Origin: Janthinobacterium agaricidamnosum NBRC 102515 = DSM 9628
GTDB taxonomy: Bacteria; Pseudomonadota; Gammaproteobacteria; Burkholderiales; Burkholderiaceae_D
NCBI RefSeq assembly: GCF_000723165.1
Contig: NZ_HG322949.1
Location: 326,543-390,542 of the forward strand
Reading direction: 5' to 3'
Length of the DNA stretch: 64,000 nucleotides
The position numbers and the translations under genes are program-made. This document shows, in pieces, positions 1 to 8,516 of the stretch. Positions within the stretch are counted from its first letter, which is position 1. The number at the start of each line of letters is the position of its first letter. The notes under the pieces were generated by a model, which saw only the letters and a list, made by a program, of their open reading frames with translations, searched no databases and was not told where the DNA came from.

Positions 1-31
1 TCCAGCAGGAGACAAGTGTCAGTACAAGTTA

Positions 32-147
32 TGCCTGATGACCATAGCAAGTTGGTCCCACCCCTTCCCATCCCGAACAGGACCGTGAAACAACTCTGCG
101 CCGATGATAGTGCTGCAACCAGTGTGAAAGTAGGTTATTGTCAGGCT
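32..147 (+). rRNA. rrf: 5S ribosomal RNA
   Basis: The stretch has the standard betaproteobacterial 5S sequence: the closing helix pairs TGCCTGA at 32-38 with TCAGGC near 141-146, and the conserved loop CCCATCCCGAAC lies near 68-79. Length is about 116 nt. It is the last gene of an rRNA operon whose 23S and 16S genes lie to the left, outside the window. Bases 1-31 would be the 23S-5S spacer. Confidence 0.95.
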
Positions 148-160
148 AGTTATAAAGAAG

Positions 161-196
161 AACCCCCTTCCGGTGATCCGGTTGGGGGTTTTTTTA
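161..196 (+). terminator. Rho-independent terminator of the rRNA operon
   Basis: AACCCCC at 161-167 pairs with GGGGGTT at 184-190, with an inner CCGG/CCGG pairing, followed by a run of seven T. It lies 14 nt after the 5S gene. Confidence 0.9.
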
Positions 197-224
197 CGTC
201 TGCCGGTTTTGCGCTTGGCGTGAC

Positions 225-267
225 AAAAAAAGAGGAAGCAGGCTTGCGGCCTGCTTCCTCTTTTTTG
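225..267. terminator. Bidirectional terminator between 5S rRNA and pagL
   Basis: A long perfect stem (AGAGGAAGCAGGC pairing with GCCTGCTTCCTCT) is flanked by an A run on the left and a T run on the right, so it can terminate in both directions. It lies 17 nt past the stop of the minus-strand pagL-like gene and backs up the rRNA terminator. Confidence 0.85.
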
Positions 268-283
268 TTTGAGCCTGGATCGA

Positions 284-844
284 TCAGAAGTGGTAAGCCG
301 CTTTGACGTTCAGGAAGTTTACGCCGCTGTTCGGCTTTTTGTAGCCGCCGTTCGAGAAATGCTGGATCTTCATGCCCACTTCCCATTTGTTGTCGAACAC
401 GTAGCCGATGCCGATATGGTCGCCGAACTGGAAGTGGGTCGATAAACGGTAGCTGGCATTGTCATACAGCTTGGATAGCATGTGTACGCCGATGCCGCCT
501 TCAGCATAGAAACCTTTTTTGTCGTCGCGTTCAAACCGGAAGACCGGGGTGAAACCGATATCGTACAGGTGCTGTTTTGCGCCTTCGACGTCTTGATAGC
601 GGTTGGCGCGCCAGGCACCGGCGCTTGCATCCCAGTAGCCGCTCAGGTGCGTGCCGTTCGATTGGAACCAGCGCTGGCTCCAGTCTGAAGTTACGCCGGC
701 GCGTACCATCTGGGTCTGGGTGCCGGTGGCGAATTCGCCGTAGACCGAATCGATCAGCTTGTCGTCGGCGGCGAAGGCCGCGTGGCTGGCCAGCAAGGTA
801 GCGGCCAGCGCCAGGGATTTTAATGCTTGATTCTGGAAGGACAT
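284..844 (-). CDS. pagL: Lipid A 3-O-deacylase, PagL family (acyloxyacyl hydrolase)
   Basis: A predicted outer-membrane beta-barrel that would remove the 3-O acyl chain of lipid A. The 186-residue product has an N-terminal signal peptide ending near AAFA and alternating barrel strands. The C-terminal motif QHFSNGG contains the His and Ser that form the PagL active site with a downstream acidic residue. The protein ends in Phe, as expected for a barrel. The start at 844 was chosen because AAAGAA lies at a good distance upstream; starts at 856 or further upstream would only lengthen the leader. It is transcribed alone towards the terminator at 225-267. PagL homologues usually tune LPS signalling; that role is inferred here. 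Confidence 0.85.
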   Translation of the reverse strand: MSFQNQALKSLALAATLLASHAAFAADDKLIDSVYGEFATGTQTQMVRAGVTSDWSQRWFQSNGTHLSGYWDASAGAWRANRYQDVEGAKQHLYDIGFTPVFRFERDDKKGFYAEGGIGVHMLSKLYDNASYRLSTHFQFGDHIGIGYVFDNKWEVGMKIQHFSNGGYKKPNSGVNFLNVKAAYHF

Positions 845-899
845 ATATTCTTTCATCGTAAAATTAGCCATCGGTGTTGTGCGGCTGATTGTAGTGGAA

Positions 900-927
900 T
901 TGCCAAATTCAGTACCTATTTTACAAT
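900..927 (+). promoter_or_regulatory. Probable sigma-70 promoter of the 956 dehydrogenase gene
   Basis: TTGCCA at 900-905 and TACAAT at 922-927 are 16 bp apart and lie about 30 bp before the GTG start at 956. The call is by eye only. Confidence 0.45.
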
Positions 928-955
928 TACTTAATATTAGGAAACAGGAACCACA

Positions 956-1858
956 GTGACATACTCTACAAAGATCGCTTTCCTCGGTACAGGTTTGATG
1001 GGCGAACCGATGGCAGGCCGTTTGCTGCAAGCTGGCTATTCTGTCACAGTTTGGAATCGCACGCTGAGCAAGGCTGAAGTGTTGTTATCTTTGGATGCAA
1101 CGGTTGCACGATCCATTCCTGAGGCTGTATCCGATGCCGATATCGTGATCTCGATGCTGGAGGCCGGCCCGGTTGTCGGGCAGGTGATCGCCAGCGCCTT
1201 GCCGGCGCTGGCGCCCGATGCCCTATGGGTCGACATGAGTTCGACCAAGCAGGCTGAAGCGCAGCAATTCCATGCCCGGTTGACAGCGTGTGGCCGCGGT
1301 TTCATCGATGCGCCGGTGTCGGGCGGCGTCGGCGGTGCACAAGCGGGCAGCCTGGCGATCATGGCCGGCGGCAGCGCCGTGCATTACGCGCGCGTCGAAG
1401 CGATCTTGACGGCGATGGGACGGCCAACGCTGGTCGGTCCGGCCGGCAGCGGCCAGGTCGCCAAACTGTGCAATCAGTTGATTGTCGGTGCAACACTGAA
1501 TATCGTCGCCGAAGCCTTGCTGCTGGCACAGGCGGCGGGCGCCGATCCAGCGGCCGTGCGCGGCGCGATACGCGGCGGTTTTGCCGACAGCCGGATACTC
1601 GAAGTCCATGGACAGCGCATGCTTGAGCGTAATTTTGTCGCCGGCGGCCAGGTTAAAAGCCAGCTCAAGGACATGCATAACATCCTGGCCGCCGCCGATG
1701 CCGCCGGTCTGCATTTGCCGGTGACGCAACTGGTCACCGAACGTTATGCGTCGATCGCCGAAAGGCATGCAACCGCCGATCATTCGGCCGCGCTGTTGGC
1801 GTTGGAAGCATTAAATCCGGGCCAGCGCCTGGGTGGCCGCCCGGATCAATTGTCGTAG
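956..1858 (+). CDS. NAD(P)-dependent beta-hydroxyacid dehydrogenase (HIBADH/GlxR family)
   Basis: A 300-residue member of the 3-hydroxyisobutyrate / tartronate semialdehyde reductase family. The N-terminal Rossmann motif FLGTGLMGEPMA binds the cofactor. The substrate motif DAPVSGGVGGAQAG is near residues 118-131, and the catalytic Lys lies in GSGQVAKLCNQ near residue 170. The start is GTG with AGGAAACAGGAA upstream. Substrate cannot be fixed from sequence; 2-hydroxy-3-oxopropionate and 3-hydroxyisobutyrate are the common ones. It is convergent with the amidohydrolase, the two stop codons being only 4 nt apart. Confidence 0.85.
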   Translation: MTYSTKIAFLGTGLMGEPMAGRLLQAGYSVTVWNRTLSKAEVLLSLDATVARSIPEAVSDADIVISMLEAGPVVGQVIASALPALAPDALWVDMSSTKQAEAQQFHARLTACGRGFIDAPVSGGVGGAQAGSLAIMAGGSAVHYARVEAILTAMGRPTLVGPAGSGQVAKLCNQLIVGATLNIVAEALLLAQAAGADPAAVRGAIRGGFADSRILEVHGQRMLERNFVAGGQVKSQLKDMHNILAAADAAGLHLPVTQLVTERYASIAERHATADHSAALLALEALNPGQRLGGRPDQLS

Positions 1859-1862
1859 CGAG

Positions 1863-3056
1863 TTACTGAGGCGCCAACGCGGTTTCCGCCAGCCGGACCC
1901 AGAAACTGGCGCCGATCGGCAGCAAGTTATCGTTGAAGTCGTAGCTGCCATTGTGCAACACGCACGGGCCGAGGCCATGGCCGCCATCGCGGTGAGCGCC
2001 GTCGCCATTGCCGATGAAAATGTAGCAGCCTGGCTTTTCTTGCAGGAAAAAGGCAAAGTCTTCAGCGCCCATCGTCGGTTCGACGTGGTCGTCGACATTT
2101 TCCGCGCCCACTACCGCTTTCATGACTTCCACCGCGAACGCGGTTTCCCTGGCATGATTGACCAGCGGCGGATAGTTGCGCTTGAACGCGAATTCGACTT
2201 CCGCATCGAAGGCGGCAGCCGTATGCTCTGCGATCGTCCGCATGCGTTGTTCGATCAAGTCCAGCACCGGACCGGTAAAGGTGCGCACCGTGCCGATCAG
2301 CGTCGCTTCATCAGGAATCACGTTGGTCGCGCTGCCGGAATGGATTTGGGTGATCGACAGCACCGCGGTATCGAGCGGGCTTTTGTTGCGCGTGATTACG
2401 GTTTGCCAGCTTTGCGCGATTTGCACCGCGACCATGACGGGGTCGATACTGTTGTGCGGCTGTGCCGCGTGGGCGCCCTTGCCTTTGATCACGACGTGGA
2501 ATTCATTGCTGGACGCCATCATCGGCCCTTCGACCACGCTCATGGTGCCGGCTGCCGCGCCTGGCCAGTTATGCATGCCGTAAATCGCATCCATCGGGAA
2601 TTGCGTAAACAAGCCATCTCGTATCATTTCGCGCGCGCCGGCGCCGCCTTCTTCGGCCGGCTGGAACACCAGGTAGACGGTGCCGTCGAAGTTGCGCTGG
2701 GTGGCCAGGTGATGCGCCGCGCCGAGCAGCATGGCGGTGTGGCCGTCGTGGCCGCAGGCGTGCATCTTGCCCGGATGGCGCGATGCATGCGCGAAAGTAT
2801 TAATTTCCTGCATGGGCAGCGCATCCATGTCGGCGCGCAAGCCGATGGCGCGTGGCGAGCTGCCATTCTTGATGATGCCGACCACGCCGGTGCGGCCCAG
2901 GCCGCGTACCACCGGAATGCCCCATTCCGTCAGCTTGGCGGCCACCAGGTCGGAAGTACGCTGTTCCTCGTAACACAGTTCGGGATGCGCATGCAGGTCG
3001 CGGCGTATTTGCTGCAGCTCTGATTGAAACGCAATGATGGGATCAACTAGTTTCAT
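1863..3056 (-). CDS. M20 family amidohydrolase (hippurate hydrolase / N-acyl amino acid deacylase type)
   Basis: A 397-residue metallopeptidase-fold hydrolase. It shows RRDLHAHPELCYEE near the N terminus, GLRADMDALP around residue 75, the metal motif HACGHDGHTAMLL around residues 100-112, and PAEEGGAGA near 135. The late GAEDFAFF motif carries the last metal ligand region. These are the hallmarks of the aminoacylase/HipO subfamily. The family cleaves N-acyl amino acids or hippurate in the cytoplasm; the true substrate is unknown. An AGGAGAG site sits just upstream of the ATG at 3056. It is transcribed alone. Confidence 0.88.
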   Translation of the reverse strand: MKLVDPIIAFQSELQQIRRDLHAHPELCYEEQRTSDLVAAKLTEWGIPVVRGLGRTGVVGIIKNGSSPRAIGLRADMDALPMQEINTFAHASRHPGKMHACGHDGHTAMLLGAAHHLATQRNFDGTVYLVFQPAEEGGAGAREMIRDGLFTQFPMDAIYGMHNWPGAAAGTMSVVEGPMMASSNEFHVVIKGKGAHAAQPHNSIDPVMVAVQIAQSWQTVITRNKSPLDTAVLSITQIHSGSATNVIPDEATLIGTVRTFTGPVLDLIEQRMRTIAEHTAAAFDAEVEFAFKRNYPPLVNHARETAFAVEVMKAVVGAENVDDHVEPTMGAEDFAFFLQEKPGCYIFIGNGDGAHRDGGHGLGPCVLHNGSYDFNDNLLPIGASFWVRLAETALAPQ

Positions 3057-3258
3057 CTGACTCTCCTGTATAGGCTAGCGCTGTTATCCGTTATGCCGCG
3101 CTGATCGTCAGGCATCTTCGATCGGAAAAATGCCCGCATAATCATGCATTGTAGCCGCTGTTCAGCTTGAAAATCCAGCACAGGGACCAGCGGCGCCAGA
3201 TCCATCCCGTCAATGTGGAAATGGTTTACAGTATTATCTTCACTATACGCTTGATTGG

Positions 3259-5343
3259 ATGACCCAGATGACCTCGACCGTAGTTCGCGCCACCTGCCCC
3301 CACGATTGCCCCGATACCTGCGCCTTGCTGGTGACGGTGGACAATGGTGTGGCCACCGAAGTCAAGGGTGATCCCGACCATCCGACTACCGCCGGCGTGC
3401 TGTGCACCAAGGTGGCACGCTATACCGAACGCACGTATCACGCCGAGCGCCTGCTGTATCCGCTGCGCCGCATCGGCAAGAAAGGCGAGGGCAAGTTCGA
3501 ACGCATCAGCTGGGACGAGGCGCTCGACACCATCGCCGCGCGGCTCAAAGCAGTGGCGGCCAGGTCGCCGCAAGCGATTTTGCCGTACAGCTATTGCGGC
3601 ACGATGGGACTGGTGCAGGGCGAATCGATGTCGTCGCGCTTTTTTAACCAGTTGGGCGCATCCTTGCTGGACCGCACCATTTGCGCGACGGCCGGCGCCA
3701 CCGGCTACCGCTACACCATCGGCGCGTCGATCGGCACCGACCTGGAACAATTCCAGAATGCCAAATTGATCTTGATCTGGGGCGGCAATCCAATCGCCTC
3801 CAATCTGCATTTCTGGACCCGCGCGCAAGAAGCCAAGCGGCACGGCGCCAAGCTGATCGCCATCGATCCCTACCGCTCGCTGACGGCCGACAAATGCCAC
3901 CAGCATATCGCCTTGCTGCCTGGCACCGATGCGGCGCTGGCCTTGGGCATGATGCATGTGCTGATCGCCGAAGACTGGATCGACCACGCGTATGTCGCCG
4001 ATTACACGCTCGGTTTCGAGCAATTAAGCCAGCGCGCCGGCGAATGGCCGCCGCAGCGCGTGGCCGAAGTGTGCGGCATCACGGCGCAGGAGGTGGTCGG
4101 GCTGGCGCGGCTGTACGGTCAAACCGTCAAGGATGGCGAAGGCGCGGCGATCCGCGCCAATTACGGCCTGCAGCGGGTGCGCGGCGGTGGAATGTCGGTG
4201 CGCAACATCGCCTGCCTGCCGGCATTAGTCGGCGCGTGGCGCCATCCGGCTGGCGGCATCCAGCTGTCGACCAGCGGCTCGTTTCCCGTCAACCGGGCCG
4301 CGCTGCAACGCCCCGACTTGCTGAAAAATAAGCCGCGTACCATCAATATGAGCACCATCGGCGATGATTTGCTGCGCGAGTCGTCCAGCGCATTCGGGCC
4401 GAAGGTTGAGGCGGTGATTGTCTACAATTCCAATCCGCTGGCGGTGGCGCCGGACTCTTCGAAGGTCGAGCAGGGTTTTGCGCGCGAGGATTTATTTACC
4501 GTGGTGATGGAGCATTTCCAGACCGATACCGTCGATTACGCCGACATCGTGTTGCCGGCCACCACGCAGCTGGAACATGTCGATGCACACTTGGCGTATG
4601 GCCACTTGTACATGATGGCGAATAACGCGGCGGTAACGCCAATGGGCGAAGCCAAGCCGAATACCGAAGTGTTCCGTTTGCTGGCCGAGCGCATGGGTTT
4701 TGACGATCCGTGTTTCAAGGAAAGCGACGATGCGCTGGCGGCCCAGGCATTCGATGCCGGTCATCCGCGCGCCGTGCATTTCGACTGGGAATCATTGAAG
4801 CGCAGCGGCTGGCAAAAGCTGGCCATGCCGGATGCGCCATTCGCCCGCGGCGGTTTTGCAACGCCATCGGGCAAATGCGAGTTTTATTCGGCGGCGATGG
4901 CGGCCGATGGCCTCGATCCCTTGCCGGCTTATATACCCCCGTACGAATCGTCGGCCAGCAACCCGGTGTTGGCCGCCAAATATCCGCTGGCGATGATTTC
5001 TCCACCAGCCCGCAATTTCATGAATTCAACCTTCGTCAATGTCAAAAGCCTGCGTTCGGCCGAAGGCGAACCGCATTTGGACATGCACCCGGAAGACAGC
5101 GCCGCGCGCGGCATCGGGCCGGGCGACATGGTGCGCATCTTCAATGACCGGGGTTCTTTCGTGGCCAAGGCCAGGGTCACCGACAAGGCGCGGCGCGGCC
5201 TGGTGGTCGGCTTGTCGGTGTGGTGGAAAAAGCTGGCCAGCGACGGCAAGAACGCCAATCAGGTGACCAGCCAGCGCCTGACCGACATGGGCCGCGCGCC
5301 GACGTTCTACGACACGCTGGTGCAGGTCGAAAAGGCCACCTGA
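3259..5343 (+). CDS. Molybdopterin oxidoreductase with N-terminal [4Fe-4S] site
   Basis: A 694-residue member of the DMSO reductase/formate dehydrogenase superfamily. The N terminus carries CPHDCPDTC followed 27 residues later by another Cys (C-x3-C-x3-C-x27-C), a [4Fe-4S] ligand set. Later come the molybdopterin-binding regions (WGGNPIASN near 175-183, YNSNPLAVAPD near 390-400) and the C-terminal dinucleotide-binding domain. No twin-arginine signal is present, so it should be cytoplasmic. The electron acceptor and substrate cannot be read from sequence. No FeS or membrane-anchor subunit gene is adjacent. The lipoprotein gene downstream starts 5 nt after the stop and may be co-transcribed. 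An alternative start lies at 3268. Confidence 0.85.
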   Translation: MTQMTSTVVRATCPHDCPDTCALLVTVDNGVATEVKGDPDHPTTAGVLCTKVARYTERTYHAERLLYPLRRIGKKGEGKFERISWDEALDTIAARLKAVAARSPQAILPYSYCGTMGLVQGESMSSRFFNQLGASLLDRTICATAGATGYRYTIGASIGTDLEQFQNAKLILIWGGNPIASNLHFWTRAQEAKRHGAKLIAIDPYRSLTADKCHQHIALLPGTDAALALGMMHVLIAEDWIDHAYVADYTLGFEQLSQRAGEWPPQRVAEVCGITAQEVVGLARLYGQTVKDGEGAAIRANYGLQRVRGGGMSVRNIACLPALVGAWRHPAGGIQLSTSGSFPVNRAALQRPDLLKNKPRTINMSTIGDDLLRESSSAFGPKVEAVIVYNSNPLAVAPDSSKVEQGFAREDLFTVVMEHFQTDTVDYADIVLPATTQLEHVDAHLAYGHLYMMANNAAVTPMGEAKPNTEVFRLLAERMGFDDPCFKESDDALAAQAFDAGHPRAVHFDWESLKRSGWQKLAMPDAPFARGGFATPSGKCEFYSAAMAADGLDPLPAYIPPYESSASNPVLAAKYPLAMISPPARNFMNSTFVNVKSLRSAEGEPHLDMHPEDSAARGIGPGDMVRIFNDRGSFVAKARVTDKARRGLVVGLSVWWKKLASDGKNANQVTSQRLTDMGRAPTFYDTLVQVEKAT

Positions 5344-5348
5344 CTATC

Positions 5349-6419
5349 ATGGCGGCCACGATGCGAGCTGCTCCCCGGTTGGCGCGCGGCGTCGCGCTGA
5401 CGCTGCTGACGATGTTGCTGGGCGGTTGCACGCAACTGAGTTATTACGCGCAAGCTGCCAAAGGGCAATATTCGCTGTGGTCCGACGCGCGTCCGATCGA
5501 AGAATGGCTGGGCGATCCGGCCACCGATGCGCGCCTCAAGGAACGGCTGGAAAAAGCCCGCCAGATCCGCGCCTTCGCGGTGCAGGAACTGGATTTGCCG
5601 GACAATGGCAGCTACAAGAACTATGCCGCGCTGAAACGGCCTTATGTGTTGTGGAATGTGGTGGCGACGCCGGAATTATCGCTGAAACCGTTGCAATGGT
5701 GTTTCCCGATCGCCGGCTGCGTCAGTTACCGTGGCTATTACAGCAAGGACGATGCCCAGGCTTATGCGCGGCAATTGCGTTCCCAACATTACGATGTGCA
5801 AATCGGCGGCGTGCCAGCGTATTCCACGCTGGGCTGGTTCAACGATCCGCTGTTATCGACCTTCATCCATTACAGCGACGCCGAACTGGCGCGCATGATT
5901 TTCCATGAACTGGCGCACCAGGTGGTATATATACCGGGCGACTCTTCGTTTAATGAATCGTTTGCGATGTCGGTCGAACAGGCTGGCGTGCAGCTGTGGC
6001 TGGAGCATTATGGCAGCGACCTGATGCGCCGTAATTATGAGCAATACATGGCCAGGCGCCAGGATTTCCTGGCGCTGCTGCTGAAATACCGGCATGCGCT
6101 GGAAGTCAATTACGACAGCGCAGCGCCGGTGCCGCGCAAGCTGGCGGAAAAGGCGCGCATCTTTACTGCTTTGAAAGATGAATACCTTGTTTTGAAGCAA
6201 AACTGGGGCGGTTATGCCGGTTATGACCGCTGGTTTGCTGAACCGCTGAGCAATGCACACCTGGTCTCGGTCGCCACCTACAATGATTTCTTGCCGGCCT
6301 TCAAAAAATTACTTGTCGAAAAAAAGACCTTTCGTGCTTTTTATGCTGCGGTGCACACAATGGCACAACGCGATCTGGCTGAGCGCCGTCGCGTCCTGGA
6401 GCAATTGAACCGCCCCTGA
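5349..6419 (+). CDS. Predicted lipoprotein aminopeptidase (COG4324 / PF10023 type)
   Basis: A 356-residue protein with a positively charged, hydrophobic leader ending in the lipobox LLGGC, so it is predicted to be lipid-anchored in the envelope. The zinc-peptidase-like motif HELAHQ near residue 190 is followed by NESFA about 15 residues later, the pattern of the predicted aminopeptidase family. The start at 5349 gives a full lipoprotein signal; 5361 is an alternative. The gene lies directly behind the molybdopterin enzyme with no room for a promoter. The peptidase activity is known only by family prediction. Confidence 0.75.
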   Translation: MAATMRAAPRLARGVALTLLTMLLGGCTQLSYYAQAAKGQYSLWSDARPIEEWLGDPATDARLKERLEKARQIRAFAVQELDLPDNGSYKNYAALKRPYVLWNVVATPELSLKPLQWCFPIAGCVSYRGYYSKDDAQAYARQLRSQHYDVQIGGVPAYSTLGWFNDPLLSTFIHYSDAELARMIFHELAHQVVYIPGDSSFNESFAMSVEQAGVQLWLEHYGSDLMRRNYEQYMARRQDFLALLLKYRHALEVNYDSAAPVPRKLAEKARIFTALKDEYLVLKQNWGGYAGYDRWFAEPLSNAHLVSVATYNDFLPAFKKLLVEKKTFRAFYAAVHTMAQRDLAERRRVLEQLNRP

Positions 6420-6471
6420 CTGTAAAAGTTTCACTACAGTGATGACGCCAAGGAAAGTAAAACATCGTATT

Positions 6472-6496
6472 TTTTGTGCTGCTATGCAGCACAAAA
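6472..6496. repeat. Perfect inverted repeat in the 319-bp gap before the first acyl-CoA synthetase gene
   Basis: TTTTGTGCTGC and its reverse complement flank a 3-nt loop. On both strands the T run comes before the stem, so this is not a standard terminator. It could be an operator or an mRNA hairpin in the leader. The rest of 6420-6738 shows no coding sequence, tRNA or mobile element that I can recognise. It presumably holds the acyl-CoA synthetase promoter. Confidence 0.5.
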
Positions 6497-6738
6497 TGCC
6501 CCTGAAAAGCTTGTTCAAATACTAGCAAAAGCGCTTGCATCGAAGGGCGCTGCCCGATAGCATCACATTAGTAGCGTAATAGAGCGCTCGCTCGCCAGAA
6601 GCATTCGTTAGTCTGCCTGCCCCCGGAATTCGACGCCTGAGCCACTGCAAGTCGATACCCAATTGGCCGGTTGCATGTTTTCCGACCGGCATTTGTGCGC
6701 CGGATCCCATAACGATAATTCGAGACATGAGGCACAGG

Positions 6739-8421
6739 ATGGAAAAAATTTGGCTGAAGTCGTATCCCCCCGGCGTTCCCACTGACATCGATCCCGATCA
6801 ATATCGTTCCTTGGTGCATTTGCTGGAAGAATCCTTTCAAAAATATGCCGACCGTCCTGCCTATGTTTGCATGGGTAAATTCCTGAGCTACGCCGAACTC
6901 GACACTTATTCCAGGCAACTGGGGGCCTTCCTGCAAAGCCGCGGCTTGAAAAAGGACGCGCGGGTGGCGATCATGATGCCCAATGTGCTGCAATATCCGG
7001 TCGCCATCGCCGCCATCTTGCGCGCAGGCTATACGGTGGTGAATGTGAACCCGCTGTACACGGCGCGCGAACTGGAACACCAGTTGAACGATTCGGGCAG
7101 TTCGGCGATCATCATCCTGGAAAACTTTGCGACCACGCTGGAGCAAGTGTTACCTAACACGACGGTAAAACACATCATCGTCGCCAATATGGGGGAAATG
7201 CTGGGCGGCTTGAAAGGCGCGATCGTCAATCTCGTGGTGCGCAACATCAAGAAAATGGTGCCGCCGTTTTCTTTGCCGAACGCCATGCGTTTTAACAAGG
7301 CATTGTCGCTGGGTAGCGGCATGAAGTTGACGCCGGTCGAGCTGGCGCTGACCGACCCCGCGTTCCTGCAATACACCGGCGGCACCACCGGCGTCGCCAA
7401 GGGCGCCACGCTGACGCACCGCAATGTGATCGCCAACGTGCTGCAAAGCGAGGCGTGGGCGATGCCGGCGCTGGTCAGGGCGCCGGTGGTCGATGAATTG
7501 ACGATCGTCTGTGCCTTGCCGCTGTACCATATCTTTGCGTTGACGGCGTGTGCAATGTGGGGCATGCGTGTCGGCGCCCTGAATATCCTGATCCCGAATC
7601 CGCGCGATATCGGCGGTTTTATCAAGGAATTGCGCAAATATAGGTTTAATATCCTGCCCGCGGTAAATACCTTGTATAACGCGCTACTGAATCACCCCAA
7701 TTTTGCCAGCCTGGATTTTTCCGGCTTGAAAACCGCCAATGGCGGCGGCATGGCGGTGCAGCAAGCCGTCAATGACCGCTGGCTGGAAACTACCGGCGTG
7801 GCCATCATCGAGGGTTACGGCTTGTCCGAAACGTCGCCGGTGGCCACCTGCAACCGCTCCGACAGCAGCGAGTTTTCCGGCACCATCGGCTTGCCGCTGC
7901 CATCGACCGACATCGCCATCCTGGACGATCACGGCCAGCCGGTGGCGCTGGGGCAGGCGGGAGAAATCGCGATCCGCGGCCCGCAAGTGATGGCCGGTTA
8001 CTGGAACCGGCCGGATGAAACCGCCAAGTCGATGACAGCCGACGGCTTCTTCAAGTCGGGCGACATCGGCATCATGAATCAGGACGGTTACGTGAAGATC
8101 GTCGACCGCAAGAAAGACATGATACTGGTGTCCGGTTTTAATGTGTATCCGAACGAACTGGAAGGGGTGATCGCAAGCCATCCCGGGGTGCTGGAATGCG
8201 CGTGCATCGGCGTGGCGGATGAACACTCCGGCGAAGCGGTCAAGGTGTTTGTGGTGCGCCGGGACCCGAACCTGAGCGCGGATGAACTGATGGCTTATTG
8301 CAAGGAGCAATTCACCGGCTATAAAAAGCCGAAACACATCGAGTTCCGCGAGGAGTTGCCGAAGTCTAATGTCGGCAAGATTTTGCGGCGCGTGCTGCGC
8401 GATGAAAAACAGGCGGCATGA
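6739..8421 (+). CDS. fadD: Long-chain fatty acid-CoA ligase (first tandem copy)
   Basis: A 560-residue ANL-superfamily enzyme that activates fatty acids with ATP and CoA. The AMP-binding loop YTGGTTGVAKGATLTH is near residue 210, followed by EGYGLSETSP near 360. The hinge region reads DGYVKIVDRKKDMI, and the C-terminal catalytic Lys lies in LPKSNVGKILRR. The ATG at 6739 was preferred over 6727 because it aligns with the start of the downstream paralogue (M-x-KIWLKSYP) and has GAGGCACAGG at good spacing. Its only close neighbour is a second copy 95 bp downstream. Confidence 0.92.
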   Translation: MEKIWLKSYPPGVPTDIDPDQYRSLVHLLEESFQKYADRPAYVCMGKFLSYAELDTYSRQLGAFLQSRGLKKDARVAIMMPNVLQYPVAIAAILRAGYTVVNVNPLYTARELEHQLNDSGSSAIIILENFATTLEQVLPNTTVKHIIVANMGEMLGGLKGAIVNLVVRNIKKMVPPFSLPNAMRFNKALSLGSGMKLTPVELALTDPAFLQYTGGTTGVAKGATLTHRNVIANVLQSEAWAMPALVRAPVVDELTIVCALPLYHIFALTACAMWGMRVGALNILIPNPRDIGGFIKELRKYRFNILPAVNTLYNALLNHPNFASLDFSGLKTANGGGMAVQQAVNDRWLETTGVAIIEGYGLSETSPVATCNRSDSSEFSGTIGLPLPSTDIAILDDHGQPVALGQAGEIAIRGPQVMAGYWNRPDETAKSMTADGFFKSGDIGIMNQDGYVKIVDRKKDMILVSGFNVYPNELEGVIASHPGVLECACIGVADEHSGEAVKVFVVRRDPNLSADELMAYCKEQFTGYKKPKHIEFREELPKSNVGKILRRVLRDEKQAA

Positions 8422-8516
8422 AAGTAGCAAGAAACGATAGCGACAAGAACGTTGAGACAGGGGGCGTGCAGCGGCGCGTCCTCTTTAATAAATATAGAAA
8501 ATAGATGAGGCAATAG

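Noticed and set aside
1..31. The tail of 23S rRNA at the left edge
   Set aside because: The 31 bases do not show a recognisable 23S 3' end and are more likely the 23S-5S spacer.
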